Assembly (NCBI RefSeq): GCF_011075055.1
Contig: NC_058146.1
Coordinates: forward strand, 4,340,001-4,404,000
Source of the DNA: Mangifera indica
Taxonomy: Eukaryota > Streptophyta > Magnoliopsida > Sapindales > Anacardiaceae
DNA length: 64,000 bases
Direction of reading: 5' to 3'
Shown here: piece after piece, positions 24,069 through 41,238 of the stretch
Layout: each line of letters opens with the position of its first letter
Numbering within the stretch: the first letter of the stretch is position 1
Notes under the pieces: model-generated
Databases searched by the model: none
Told to the model about the DNA's origin: nothing
Seen by the model: the letters and a program-made list of their open reading frames with translations, nothing else
Made by a program: the position numbers and the translations under genes

Positions 24069-26402
24069 ATTTATTTTCTATTATTTTCCGAAGGCTAGGT
24101 GCTTAATTTCCTCTTTATTATGTAATTCGTAAATTAATTAATGTATAGCTTAATAGCAACCTGATCTCACTACTAATAATATGGTTAAAATTTTATAGAA
24201 CTTATTAAATGTTATTTGCATGATCTAATTAAGTTGCGAATTGGTTTATTATAAGGTTTTCAAATAAAACTTTTTCTCTTAATTATGTTAATGTTACGTG
24301 CAGAAGTTGAGAATATTTTCTTTAGTGTAATTAATGTATGCTTGAACATTGAAATTGTTCCACTTTGCAGGCCAATATTCTCTCAAATTGTCAAACTTTA
24401 ACCTTCCAAAAAGTTAATGCAAAAGTAAAACATAGAACCGAAACTCAGATCAGCCTAATTAATCGGTTAAACTATGAATTAATCTATAATCTAATTTAGT
24501 TTATATATAAATATTGATTTATTTAAATTGATCAAATTTAGTAAACTCATTGAACCAAAAAAACTATTTAAAACTAATAAAACTGGGTTTACATAATACT
24601 ATACAATTTTTATCTTATTAAATTTAAAAGAGTTATTATTTATAAGATCTTAATTAAATTAATGACAAAATTTATAATTATTATTTTTTTATCTATATAA
24701 TAGAGTATTAATTATTTAATTAATATATTTGAAATTATATTTTATATGTTTTATGTTTAAAAAATATGATAAATGTTTAATACTATTCAGTAAATATATA
24801 ATAATTTGATAATATATTAAACTAATTGGATATTCGATTAATTAGTCAAATTACGAACCCAAATCCCCATTATTCTCACTATGTTTTAGAGAAAATCAAG
24901 ATATTAATAAACAAGTACTAGATTGACAAAAATTAACTCCATACTTACATTCATAACAAAATTAAATTTCAAAACGTCAAATTTTATTATATTGATTTCC
25001 ATGGATTTTAGTGGAAATTATGGAGGTAATTGTCAAACCGAAAGAAGTCAGGATCGCACATATTCTAAGTTTCTGGAACATAGGCAAATTTGCCAAGTAG
25101 GCAGATGGAGTTTTCACATGTCTAGACTGCATCAAAGCTTTAATCTTCAACACATGTTTATCGTTGGTGACAAAATTAAATTAAATTGACGATTCGAAGT
25201 CTTCGATGATATAAATGCATGCACTTTTGCATGTATCAACTGTTTTAATTATCTACCTTTCTATACAGATTGATCGAACAAATTAATGATTTCATATTAA
25301 AGAATAAATGCCTACTTTGAATAAATTATTAATAGCATGCATTGAATGATTTCATATTAAAGAATCTGCCCATATTTCATCTTGTTTTCTTCTCAATGAT
25401 TAAAAGGAAAATTCTATGAAATTAACGTTTGTAGTATTGTGAAATCACGAGTACTTCAATATTGCCCATCACAGTTTCTCCAGTCGGCAAGGCAGCAGAG
25501 TAGGACCAATTAATTTTGATTACATTACAAGTCATCTCCTACGTATAAGTCAAAGTATTTATATGTATTTATATGAATTAAGGCTTTGGGCGGATAAATC
25601 CCAGGATATAGTGACTAAATCTATAGCTATTATATTGCAAAATTTAGAGTTTCACACACATAACGAGATAAGTCAGGGTTTTACATATGTGACAGATATT
25701 TGAATCTAAACATTTTCTTTAAAAATTTTAATAACCTATTAGTTTTGTTAACCTTTGGACAAACTTTATACTTATCGAACCTAATAATTTTACGACCAAT
25801 TATAGTAGTGATCATTTTTATTCATTTTGAACAGAGCCGGAAGGACCAAATTGTAGTTTCGTTAATCTTATATTAATTATGTGTTATGCTACAGGTTGCA
25901 GTTATGCGTGAAGTAGGTAGCCGTTTCTTTATTGCGTAGTTCCAATTTTCTTGAAAGCTACCTTAAATTCAGAGCTCTCTAAATATACAACTGCCTGAAT
26001 ATTGACAATTGCCTGAATATCATGTGGGATTTAAGCACAGAACTCTGACATTGGGAGGCAAAGATTCATAATCAACGAAGCTTGAGTGAAAATAAAGGGA
26101 ATTTCAAACATAAAAGAGTAAAAGTTCAAATCTCTTTTGACAATATTTTGAGTTTAAATTTTTGGCTTACCGGTTTTTCATCTGTTTTGGTATTTGCCTG
26201 GAGATTATCTTTCCGGGAATTTTTATTAAGCTCTTTCCTATATCCTTTGCTTTATGATTAATTTTGCCAACTCAATGAAAACTAACAAGAAAAAAACTTA
26301 ATCTTATTAAACTCCACAACCAAACTGAAAATAAAGTACATAATGCAGCCGACAATCTTATTGTGTATATATATGTATATAAAGTACATAAAGAAGATCA
26401 GA

Positions 26403-26739
26403 TCAGTGAAAATATTTCCATGGAAGACATTTGAGCTTTAAGCAAGAGCCTTCCCATGTGTTTGTGCATTCACCTCCTTCGCCATCACAGCACTTACACT
26501 CAACTCCAAGGCTGGCAAACGTCTTCGAATACCCTGCATACGATAATCACAAAACAAACTATTATATTTTTATTTGATTAATTACAGAAAGAATCGATTA
26601 ACGCATGCAGCTTTTGATTACCAGGATGATTTACGAACACTGGCCTGCTGGCTTCTGCAACTCCACTGTTTGGAGAATGAGCAAGGGCAACCATCACCAA
26701 GAGCACAACAAACAACTGAAAGCCCTTGTGCATGGCCAT
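26403..26739 (-). CDS. Small secreted cysteine-rich protein, 2 exons
   Basis: Exons on the minus strand: 26739-26622 and 26533-26403, joined (phase 1) to 82 residues. The N-terminus MAMHKGFQLFVVLLVMVALA is a signal peptide, with cleavage expected near GVAEA. The mature part has six cysteines in the order C-x-C-C-x6-C-x7-C-x4-C: ECKCCDGEGGECTNTWEGSC and then LKLKCLPWKYFH. Size, signal peptide and cysteine content fit an apoplastic plant cysteine-rich peptide. I recall similar short plant proteins with a CKCCDGEGGEC block but no established function; it is not a defensin, snakin or LTP pattern. Both splice sites (GTAATC donor, TATGCAG acceptor) are good. A TATA box lies 119 bases upstream of the ATG. 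The exact boundary of the mature peptide is inferred. Confidence 0.8.
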
Positions 26740-26857
26740 ATTTATAAACTAAACTTCTTAAACTTGCGAGCTGTTCTGTATTGTAATGAAGAAAAGAAGG
26801 GATTATTTTTGCTTAGTTGCTTTGCTCTGATAATTGTTAATTGAAGAGTTTTGGCTG

Positions 26858-26865
26858 TATTTATA
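26858..26865 (-). promoter_or_regulatory. TATA box of the cysteine-rich protein gene
   Basis: Read on the minus strand: TATAAATA within AATTATAAATACAGCC, 119 bases before the ATG at 26739. Expected transcript start is near 26830. Confidence 0.6.
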
Positions 26866-29800
26866 ATTGAATGGTAGGCATCCTTGGGAAAGAATGTGGT
26901 GGCAAAGATACGCGCTAATTTCTTGTCTCCTTTAAGACTTCTGAAACTGGGACCTGCATGTAGGGTTTGAAACCATGACCATGAATTTTTACCACGAAAA
27001 ATCTTGTCTTCTTCTTCCTCCATTCTTTACCGTTAATTTCCCTTTTTACTATTTAACGGAGGAGATATTTGAAACGGGAAAATTTTTCTTACTCTAATTA
27101 CTAAAGAAATGAAAATGTTAAGAGGACATTAATATATGCTTAGTTGAAACTACTGGTATAAATAATGAAAGACTAGTTTACTATGTGTATATTTTAAGTA
27201 TATAAAATAAATATATAAATAATATATTATTATGTAATTAAATATTATTTTATTTTTAATTTAAAATCATTCAATTATATAATAATAAATTATTTATATA
27301 TTTATTTTATATATTTAAAATATATACATATAATTTTAATTACGGTAAAATGTAAAAGATATTTTAATGTAAAAACTAGCTGTTGGAAGAATTTTGATTA
27401 CTAAGTCAGAGCGTTTCGACGACTCTTTTCAAATTGAGCCCCATGATGTATGTTGCCTTAACGTGCACTCCGGCGTGAGGACAAAGAAAAAGATTAAATA
27501 ATGTAGAGAAAGTCTTTATTTTATCATTTAAATTGTAATTGATGATGTATCAGAACGTCATCGTTTGATAAAACACTTGCAGACTGACTTCTTCAACATA
27601 ATCAGTGGCCTCCCTGTTTGCATTTCGGCGATGATTCTTAAATTATACGTTCAAGAAGATTTGATTGGCGTAAAATTATGGGTAAACATATTTAATATAT
27701 AATTTGATTATATAAATATTATTATATAATTAAATAATTTTAAATTAAAAATAAAAATAATATTTAATTATTTAATAATATATTATTTATATATCTAAAT
27801 TATACCCATAATTTTAACTATTCCTTCTAATATTCAAACTTATTAAATCATTGGGTTTCGAGGTTTTTACATTTGGACTTGAGGTTTTATTGAGGAACAA
27901 ATTTAAAATACTATTTTTTCAGAGAGTTCCTCGTAACAATTTATTTTCCATGATAATATGATGGGCAGTTTTACATCTCATATACAATCTAAATATAGAT
28001 ATAGAACTTCACACGATTTAGAAATTTATAAAAAAAATTCAGATTGGAAGTGGCTTTTATCAAATTCTAAGAGAGATTTTTCATATTTGAAAAGAGTTTC
28101 CTAAAAGAATTTAGAAAATTTAAAGAAAAGATTTTCCTAGCAACAATGAAAAAATTGAAGAAAGTCTCGGAAATTGATCTTCATTTGATTCATGAGACAT
28201 AACCTCGTAAAATTTAAATTTATTTATTTATAAAAAATAAATAATATTATATATACCTATTTTAAATATATAAATGTATATATATTTATATATATTATTA
28301 TATAATTAAATTTTATTTTAATTTTAATTTAAAATTATTTAATTATATAATAATATATATTAAATATGTACATATTTATATATTTAATATAGTTTTATTA
28401 AATTTGTAATTCACTTTAGTAATTAACTGTTAAAAGTGTTTGACCAGTTTCTCCTTGGCAGCGTGGCCTTGACTCTAATTTATTTGATTGTCATGCATTT
28501 ACATCTAACACATGGTAAAGTCGAAATTAGTGTGTTGATTGATTGAAAAAAGGTCTATTTCCCACTCAAATTTTAGTCTACCATAAAAATTATACCTATG
28601 ATTAATAAAAAGTTTAAATATTCATCTATGAACTGATTATTATTTAAATTTTTTGTCAAAAGGAAGGGTAAAATCATTATTTTATTTATAAACCTTAAAA
28701 CTTTATAATGTATATCATTTTTCCCTTTCTTAGGTTTTAAAACTAATATTTAAAAACTAATACTTTAACCCATTTTGAAAGTTTGAAAAGTTTAAATTTC
28801 ATCTTTATATTTTGTTTTCCATCTCTAACCACTATTATTCTGACCGACGGTAGATGTTTTCCACCTATCATTCAAATCTGACCATGAAAGATAGCCACCC
28901 ACAACGACGAAGGATGATAAACATTGTCTAGAAGACATGATGAAGGACCACTCATTGTCATCCTTCGTTGCATTGTCCTTTGTTGTCATGTCATCTTTGA
29001 TCTCTTCTTTCTAATTTGGGTAATGTTTTATTATCAAAATAAGAAAATTACATTGAAGATAGATTACTGGATATAAATGATTACTAAGTTTGATTAAATT
29101 TGATAAAAATTAATGGTATAAATAATTAATATGTTTGGTTAACGGTAATAAAATAATACTAGTATATTATTTTATATAAATGCCCTTGAATATAATTATT
29201 TTAAATATTTTTTATATTATTTGTTATATTAATTAAAAATAAATTTATTTTTGTCTTAAAAAATTAATAAATAATAATATAATTATAATAAAATCAAGAT
29301 TACTTTAGTAATTTTTTAATACCCAAGGTAAATGTAGTAATCAGATTACCACCTATATTATCTGTCATGTCAGCATTGGTAATAGAAAATTATCGTAATA
29401 TTTTTTTACTAACAAACCAAACAAGGTAATGTAAGTAATAAAAGATAAATTACTAAAGTAATATTTAAAACACTGTAACCAAATAGCTCTTAAGGGTAAA
29501 TGTTAGTTTTCTAAACTAAGGAGGGAAAATGATATAAATTTTAAGGTATTAGGGTTTATAGGTAAAATGATAATTTTATCCCTGTCTCTAATTGAAAATT
29601 TTAATGACAGTTAATCTATAAGTAAGTATTTAGATTTTTCATTTATCATAGGTATTATTTTGAGATTAGACTAAAACCTTGATAGAAAATTGTCCTTTTC
29701 CCTTGAATTTTTCAATCTGATCAACAGTATTGCTGCTCTTTTTTTTGAGTAAATCCTACTTCTAAGACTAAGAAGACCCATAAATATAGAATTCAAGGTT

Positions 29801-30932
29801 CTTTCAATAAAAATATGGATCTTAGTGGGGTTTTATCTATTTAATTAATTTTTTATTTGTTTTTCTTGTTAAGTAATCGGTGAGGATTAAAATATATAAA
29901 AGAAGCCATTCATGTCAAAACAAGTCAAGAAAGAACTCATTGGAGCAGTTTCCTGGATTCAGACTGGATTCTTCCGAGACTATCCTTTCGAAGCCACTTT
30001 TTCAACTAATAAATTGAAAGGGAAATTTATTGGAATTACCACAATTAGGGAAACTAAAAAAACTAAGCAATTTTTTTGGGTGTTAAATGGATATAATTAA
30101 AACTCATAATTTAAAATTGAAATTACCCCCTTCCCCTTTTACATAAACACAAGCGTTTACCAATAAAAAAGTATCACAATCAAACCCTACAAGATTTAAC
30201 ATACTCCCACTCAAATTTTAATTTCGTAATTTCAAATTTAAAAAAGAAAGTTCATTATATCAAAATATTTATACAAATATTAATTTAAAACTTTATTTAT
30301 TTATTGATTGTATATTATTTTGTGGTGCGTTGAATATAATTTTTAATAGTGTGTCAAAATAAAGAGTGATAGAAAAACATGGGGGGTCTCTGATTTTTTA
30401 ACCGTAAGGATAAACTAATATTTTACCACGATGTTCGTAAGAGAGCTTATGTTAGGGGCTCTCGTTATAACGTCAAATTGTTGATATATAAATTTACACC
30501 AAGAAGTAATTTACTAAACCAGTAAAATTTAAGTACAAAAATATAAAAAATTAAAATGTAAAAAGAAAAAATAAATAATTTTTACGTGGTTTGATTTGAA
30601 AAAAAAAAACTCTAATGGCTTATGTTCACAGTGTTGTAATTGAGTTGATATAATTATTTTACAAGAAAATTCACTAATATATATGATGATAATAGTTGAC
30701 TTGTCTGTCTTTTAAAAATTTTTCAGATCTATCACTGTTCATATTTATAGTAAAAGGGTTAAATTTGAATAAATATAGTAATTATAAATGATAATTTTAA
30801 TAGTATATTAAACACAATTACAATCACAACAACAATTAATCCAGAATCAGAAAAATTCCCAGGTGAATAAACAGTATTATTTTGATTAGCCTAATGGCTA
30901 TTGACGCAAACCAAATACAATTAGTATGATTT
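26866..30932. other. AT-rich intergenic block with stacked repeats
   Basis: No gene is supported. It holds three TA-rich hairpin-like stretches (about 27165-27345, 27670-27830 and 28235-28400) and an inverted-repeat element at about 28545-29702 with another repeat inside it. A plus-strand 62-codon frame at 29912-30100 has no recognisable features. Confidence 0.5.
28545..29702. repeat. Long inverted-repeat element, probably Mutator-type, interrupted
   Basis: The left arm (GGTCTATTTCCCACTCAAAT, then TTTTAGTCTACC) and the complement of the right arm (GGACAATTTTCTATCAAGGT, then TTTAGTCTAATC) align for over 100 bases, including ATACCTATGATAA and AAAATCATTATTTTA-like stretches. The end motif resembles the GGCCAAAGGACTATTTCCC ends elsewhere in the window but is decayed, and I found no clean 9-bp duplication. 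The middle (about 29000-29480) is a separate inverted repeat whose right arm reads ACCAAATAGCTCTT and whose core resembles 15590-15960. Confidence 0.5.
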
Positions 30933-35580
<4,648 letters not shown>

Positions 35581-35633
35581 TGGAATCATTCAGGCGAAAG
35601 CCTTCTCTGCTTAGTAGAGGTATCACGAAAGAC

Positions 35634-35640
35634 CTTTATA
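35634..35640 (-). promoter_or_regulatory. TATA box of the subtilase gene
   Basis: Read on the minus strand: TATAAAG in CTCTATAAAGGTC, 54 bases before the ATG at 35580. This implies a leader of only about 20-25 nt. Confidence 0.55.
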
Positions 35641-37218
35641 GAGGAGATTATTAATAATTAAGTTCTTCAGGATATTTAGAGATAGAGCCTGGACGGCTTA
35701 ATAAAAATTTTTTGATAATTAAGATTCTAGTCCTTATTTCAATTACTGAAAGTTACTTGAAAAAATTATTTAGAATTTCTATTGTATGATTTATCTTATA
35801 TAGGTATTATTTATATGAATCAATACATAATAAAATACAAAAATTGTTTCATTTAATTATTCACATTCTAGACGTAAATACATGACATAATTTCATTCTG
35901 GAATCAGGCAAAAATTAATTAATTCGGGGAATAATACAAAATTTTGGATGATGAAGACAACGATGTTGATAAGAGAAGTCAAATGAAGACTTTATCAAAG
36001 CCAAGAAACAAATTGGTCCAATGAATTAGCAGGCCTTCAACTTTGACAATTTGTAAATTTTTTTATGTTAAAGATTGCTTTGCCATGTACAATTGGCATC
36101 AGGAAAAAGATTTATTCCAAGTATATTGGCACAGAAATTTTAGCTGGTCTCCTTCCCATAATAATTCCGTGACCAAACATCCAAAATTTTCTTTTTCTTC
36201 ACAAATTTCATTCCAAATTCTTCACAACCATTTTGTAATTTATAAATCGACCCCATAATTATAGAATCAGATAAATTAAGAATATAATTTTGATATGTCA
36301 TCAAAGAAAATTTGAACTCTACTCTTTTACTACCTAAACTACCTTTCAGATTTAATAATTTATTGTTAAAAGTTACATAATGATATATTATATAATCTAA
36401 AAATAATTTTTGTCGCCACAAAAATTATGATGGTTGAGATGTGGAAGTTATAGGCCTTTGCTTTTCTTTGGGGGAACAACAAGGAGGTTTCTTGACAATT
36501 TCAATTAAAAGAAAATTCATTATGATTTATATCATTACACATAAGAATCTTGTAATTTCGAAAATTAATTGATTAGATATTATCTGCATTTTAATTGAAC
36601 ATTAGAAAAGATTAATGGAAATTTTGCGCTTAATTTTGAAAGTGATGTTAATTAGTATAAATTTGTATCTTAATTACTTATTCAAACTCTTAAAGTTTTT
36701 ATCATGTAAATTATAAAGATTTGTCCTGATTGTCACAAAATATAAAATCAAATGTTTTTAGCTCATTGCTCACTCTAATCCATATGTTCAAAAGTCCAAA
36801 TTCTCTCTTTGTCAATTAAGGTCGGTAGAACAAAAATATTTTTAAAGTGATTTGATTTATTGTTTAAGAGTATACCTCTTTTATTATGTTATTCAATATT
36901 TAAGTTAAAATTCAACATATTTACTATAAGTTATACAAGATAATCACTCTTACACCTCTATACAATCCTTTGTTTAGAGGATTAGAGGATGTGTTAATTG
37001 GGTAATTACATTAGAGATATGTTTAGATCTTAAAGTTTTTCAGTTTTTCCTTGAATGACTGTTGTTGATGACTAGATGTAATCAAGAATATGTGAGAAAA
37101 CAATAAAGACAAGAGATTTTTAACGTGGTTTGTCTTGACACTTAGGAGTCTATATTCATGATTATGCTATTTCAGACTATAAGAACATCTCCTGATTGAA
37201 TGGTGATAATATTTACAA

Positions 37219-37385
37219 CAATAAAACTATGTATATACACCTTCAGTATATAATTTAGGTACACAGATGATTTATTATGATGTGATCAATTTATTTTGAA
37301 TTAAAGATAAAGTAACACCTAATTACTTGATAATACATTATTTTGTACCCAAATTGTGTATAAAAAATGTGTACATATAATATTG
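37219..37385. mobile_element. Small hairpin MITE (CAAT-ended family)
   Basis: The 167-bp element has ends CAATAAAACTATGTATATAC and, from the right, CAATATTATATGTACACATT. The inner arms include AATTTAGGTACACA and, inverted, AATTTGGGTACAAA. It is the same length class and pattern as 54935-55102. It lies only 15 bp left of the larger Mutator-type element. No ORF. Confidence 0.7.
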
Positions 37386-37400
37386 CTTTATTTACAAATA

Positions 37401-38139
37401 GGCCAAAAGACTAATTTCCACCCAAGGTTTAATCCATTCTTAAACTCTCATCTGATAAGTTTTAAAAACTGAAATACTCACTTGTTAACTATTAAAATTA
37501 ACAAAATCTACTAAATAGAAGGGTATAATTGTCATTTAACTAATAATATGAAAAAAAAAATCTCATTTCCCACCTTAGTTTTAAAAAATCACAATTTTCT
37601 TGTAGCCAAAGTTTTAAAAAATTACATTTTTCCCCTACTAGGATTTGCAATTTTTCTCTTTCTTCTCTAGCAACTAAAGCTAGTTGACCTTCCATCTCTA
37701 TTGGCGCTATGCCTCCCGGATGACCAATAAATGAGTCAACCGATGCATAATCGACACAAATTGCACAGATCTATTTGTTGGTTTATCAGAGATCAGCCAA
37801 ATCATTGGTGGGTTGTTTGGGAGGCATACCACCAACAGAGATGGGAAGTCGGCTAGCTCTGGTTGCTAGAGAAGGAAGAGAAAATATGCAAAACCTAGCA
37901 GGGAAAATTTAACTTTTCAAAATTTAGGATCGAGAGAAAATTGTGAGTTTTTAAAGCTAAGGTGGGTAAATGAGATAATTTTTTTTTCTAATATTACTAG
38001 TTAAATGATAATTATACCTTTAGATTTAACGGATTTTGTTAAATTTAATAGTTAATATATAGATATTTAAGTTTTTAAAACTTAATGAATGAGAATTTAA
38101 AAATTGACTAAACCTTAAGTAATATTAAGTCTTTTGGCC
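37401..38139. mobile_element. Mutator-type (MULE) miniature element with 9-bp target-site duplication
   Basis: The 739-bp element starts GGCCAAAAGACTAATTTCCA and, read from the right end, GGCCAAAAGACTTAATATTA. A perfect 9-bp direct repeat TTACAAATA flanks it at 37392-37400 and 38140-38148. A 9-bp duplication with GG..CC-type ends points to the Mutator superfamily. The arms continue inward as a long inverted repeat (for example AGGTTTA near both ends, and TTTTAAAACTTA / TAAGTTTTAAAAA). There is no transposase ORF, so it is non-autonomous. Confidence 0.88.
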
Positions 38140-39896
38140 TTACAAATAACAAGCCTTGAGAAGGACTTGATTTCGGAGATCTCTAGTGAGGATTGATGTA
38201 TCTTTGTGAGGGAATCCACATTTACCTTAAGGATAATTCTAGATTCTCATGAGCTATTTCTCTTGGATGTCAACGACTTATCTTGGGCTCTTTTATCTTG
38301 AGTCCTTATCTTATTCTCTCTAACATTTCGATCCCCTTTACTTTGTATGATTATTTATATTTATAAGATGAATATAAATAGTTATATTTTTATCGACTAT
38401 AATTCAAATCTAAATTTTACAATTAACTTTTTTCTCTATTATATTGGAGATAGGATAACAATCTTATCTTGAATTTGTTTAGTAGACATGCGGTAAAGAT
38501 GGAATGTAGGCTAACATGTCGCTTCCTTTAGGTAAAACAATTGTACCTATATGTCGAGTTACTAATTGCTATTCCTATAGTTTGTCACTTTGTCAGGTAT
38601 CAATTTGTGAATTTTATTAAAGAAAAGTTTTATGTATAAGAAAACTCATAAATACTTATGATATTTTGACCAAATATAAAAATATGATATCCAATTAACA
38701 ACAAAACAAATAAATTTTAATAAAGATAATTGTTTTTTCTGAAGTTTAGATGAACCTATTTAAACTAGTTCATTCCAGTTGAGAATAACTATGTTTTATT
38801 TTATATTTGTTATACGATCTAAACTTATTATTCACCAAACACATAAATATAATATTCGAAGTGGTCAATGATTAGTGGACAAATACCATGCTAACTAGTA
38901 TGTCAACACAAGACACAAACATCTCTTAGTCCCGTTCATAAATTATAATGAGAAAATAAAAGTTATTATTTATCATGATTCTCACAATCTCTCTATAATT
39001 AAATAATAGTTTTTTATTATTTTGGAATAACTTCTCATAATTTCATCAATTGCAAGCCACGTAACTTTTTATTTTCTCACCATATGAAATCTTTTCGACA
39101 CCTATCAAATTATATAACTTTACACTTTACATATACAGTTACTCATGCAAGCGTAGCCTACACAAATATAAATTTGAAAGAGTGGGGAGGCTAAAGAAAG
39201 ACACATCTTGCATCTAATCAACACTAGCACTGTGGTATCGATCTTTCCTGGTGTCTCTTCGTCCTCTTACACCACATTTCATGACAATTTACTATACTTG
39301 TTGTCGGTGCTACTGTCATCACCAGCAATGTTGTGCCTGATTTCGATGTCTACTTGCTCTCTCACTTGGACCTCGGCTTCAGTTACTGCTGCATTCCCGA
39401 AGCTCGTTCAAATAACTCTGACACTTTTCGCTCTCTTCAATTCAAAGTTGAAATTTATCCATTAAAAGATATAATATTATATACATAGCCGTCAGAAAAT
39501 AATGAAAATATAAAATATTTGAGTTGGAAATTTTATTTTATTGAAATATTACGATTATTTAGATTATCAGGTATTTTTTTGAACATACCGAGTTTTGCTG
39601 GTTACGTCCCACAATGAAAGCCGTTTTAGATGCCTTTCCTTTAGTTATTCTGAATCCTCTCTCGGCCTGTGTAAACCAAACTATGCTCTCTCTCTTCTCC
39701 CTTCACCTGCACCTCACTCACAGCAATATTTTCAAGAAACAAAACATCTGATTTCTGTAATTACTTCCATTTCATGGTTAGTGTTTTTTTTTTTTTCCCC
39801 CTCTTTCTGGCACTGTGTTTGTTGGCTTTTTGATTTATTGATAATTGTGGTTGGATCTAATAGGTTTAAGATAAAAGATAGAAAGAGAAATTAAAA

Positions 39897-41238
39897 ATGG
39901 CTTACAGGGTTGATCACGAATACGATTCTCTCTTCAAGATAGTATTGATTGGAGATTCTGGTGTGGGAAAATCCAACATTCTTTCCAGGTTTACAAGAAA
40001 TGAATTCTGCCTGCAGTCTAAGTCCACTATTGGTGTTGAATTTGCAACCAGGACTCTTCAGGTTTTTTTTAATGACCTTTTTCTTGTAATTTTCTTATTT
40101 AATTTCATTCGATGTGAAACTTCTGAATTTCATTTCCCATTTTGGAGGCAATTGTACCATTGATCTGCGATGTGTTGAAGTTAAATCTTCTAGGCCAGCT
40201 TTTCTAGTATCATTTCTGTCAGTTATATGGTTCCTTTTCCCTTACAGTTGCACATGCTAGGCGTCATTAAAAATATACAAGAGTAATTTCAGGAAAGCGT
40301 GATTGACAAAAATTGTAGAATCCCTATTGGTCCAGAGCAAGATAAGATTCTTATTTGTTCGGTCCAAATGTTATGGGACCAATTATTAGATCGGGGTCTC
40401 ATCATTCTGGCTGGGTGGGATTTTCGGTTATGAAAAATAAAATTTTGCCACAGGAATGGGGAAGAATTATTAGATCGGGGTCTCATCATTCCGGCCGGGT
40501 GGGATTTTCGGTTATGGAAAATAAAATTTTGCCTCAGGAATGGGGAAGAAACAGTGAAAATGATTACATTTTCTTCTCCTCCAAAGCAATGAAACACTTG
40601 TGCAGATTCCATCTTGGATTTTGCAACAAAAGTTGTAATTTTCCTTTTTCTTCTTTTCTTTTCTGATACTGAAGAATGGAAACCTCTACGTTTGGTCAGC
40701 ATAATTTACAGGCATTAGATTATGTTTTTGCTCATCAGGCTAGTCTATTTGGCTGCAGATAGAAGGAAAGACAGTAAAGGCACAGATATGGGACACAGCT
40801 GGTCAAGAGAGATATAGAGCCATCACTAGTGCTTACTATAGAGGAGCCGTGGGTGCGCTTTTGGTTTATGATATAACCAAGAGGCAAACCTTTGACAACG
40901 TCCAACGGTGGCTCCGTGAGCTGAGGGACCACGCCGACTCCAACATTGTCATCATGCTGGCCGGAAACAAGTGTGATCTTAATCATCTAAGAGCAGTTCC
41001 CACAGGAGATGCAAAATTATTGGCCGAAAAAGAAGCTCTCTCCTTCCTGGAGACCTCAGCATTGGAAGCCCTCAATGTTGAGAAGGCATTCCAGACGATT
41101 TTGTTGGATATTTATCACATTGTTAGCAAGAAGGCACTGATGGCACAGGAGGCAGCTTCCTCAGTCCCTCAAGGTACCTCCATTAATGTTGCAAATCTCT
41201 CTGGTGATGTCAACAAGGGAAGTTGTTGCTCTAATTAG
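39897..41238 (+). CDS. RABA-clade (Rab11-like) small GTPase, 2 exons
   Basis: Exons 39897-40061 and 40759-41238 join (phase 0) to 214 residues. The start context is AAAATGGCTTAC. All GTPase boxes are present: GDSGVGKS (19-26), the switch I threonine in KSTIGVEF (from about 42), WDTAGQE (66-72), NKCD (125-128) and ETSAL (153-157). The protein ends GSCCSN, a double-cysteine tail for geranylgeranylation by Rab GGTase. RABA proteins recruit effectors on the trans-Golgi/recycling compartment and drive secretion to the plasma membrane and cell plate. The opening [10 protein letters not shown] and the [11 protein letters not shown] block point to the RABA1/RABA2 branch; I cannot name the paralog. 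The 697-bp intron contains an 84-bp tandem duplication. The single intron position, just after switch I, is usual for this clade. Confidence 0.96.
40381..40549 (+). repeat. 84-bp tandem duplication in the RABA intron
   Basis: Two adjacent copies, 40381-40464 and 40465-40549, begin AATTATTAGATCGGGGTCTC and end CAGGAATGGGGAAGA. They differ at only a few positions (for example CTGGCTGGG versus CCGGCCGGG). The sequence is GC-richer than the rest of the intron. It lies about 210 bases before the acceptor and does not touch the splice sites. Confidence 0.9.

Larger units (their letters stand above)
20400..26402. other. Gene-poor intergenic block with nested miniature transposons
   Basis: About 6 kb without a supportable gene. 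It holds a Mutator-type miniature element at 23363-24068 with an hAT-type element inside it, a hairpin-like stretch near 22165-22290 and a weak SINE-like stretch near 25620-25775. A minus-strand frame at 21434-21616 (60 codons, Lys/Glu-rich then hydrophobic) has no recognisable domain and no clear upstream exon. Confidence 0.5.
35641..39896. other. AT-rich intergenic block between divergent genes
   Basis: No supported gene. It holds a hairpin MITE at 37219-37385 and a Mutator-type miniature element at 37401-38139. The last 300 bases before 39897 contain a pyrimidine-rich run (39785-39810) and are probably leader and promoter of the RABA gene; a 99-codon open frame at 39595-39894 there looks like leader, not protein. 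Confidence 0.5.

Noticed and set aside
29912..30100. 62-codon plus-strand frame
   Set aside because: No domain, no promoter or splice context, and AT-rich surroundings where such frames are expected by chance.
39595..39894. 99-codon frame directly before the RABA start
   Set aside because: It ends three bases before the RABA ATG, contains a long pyrimidine run and has no family signature; leader sequence explains it better.
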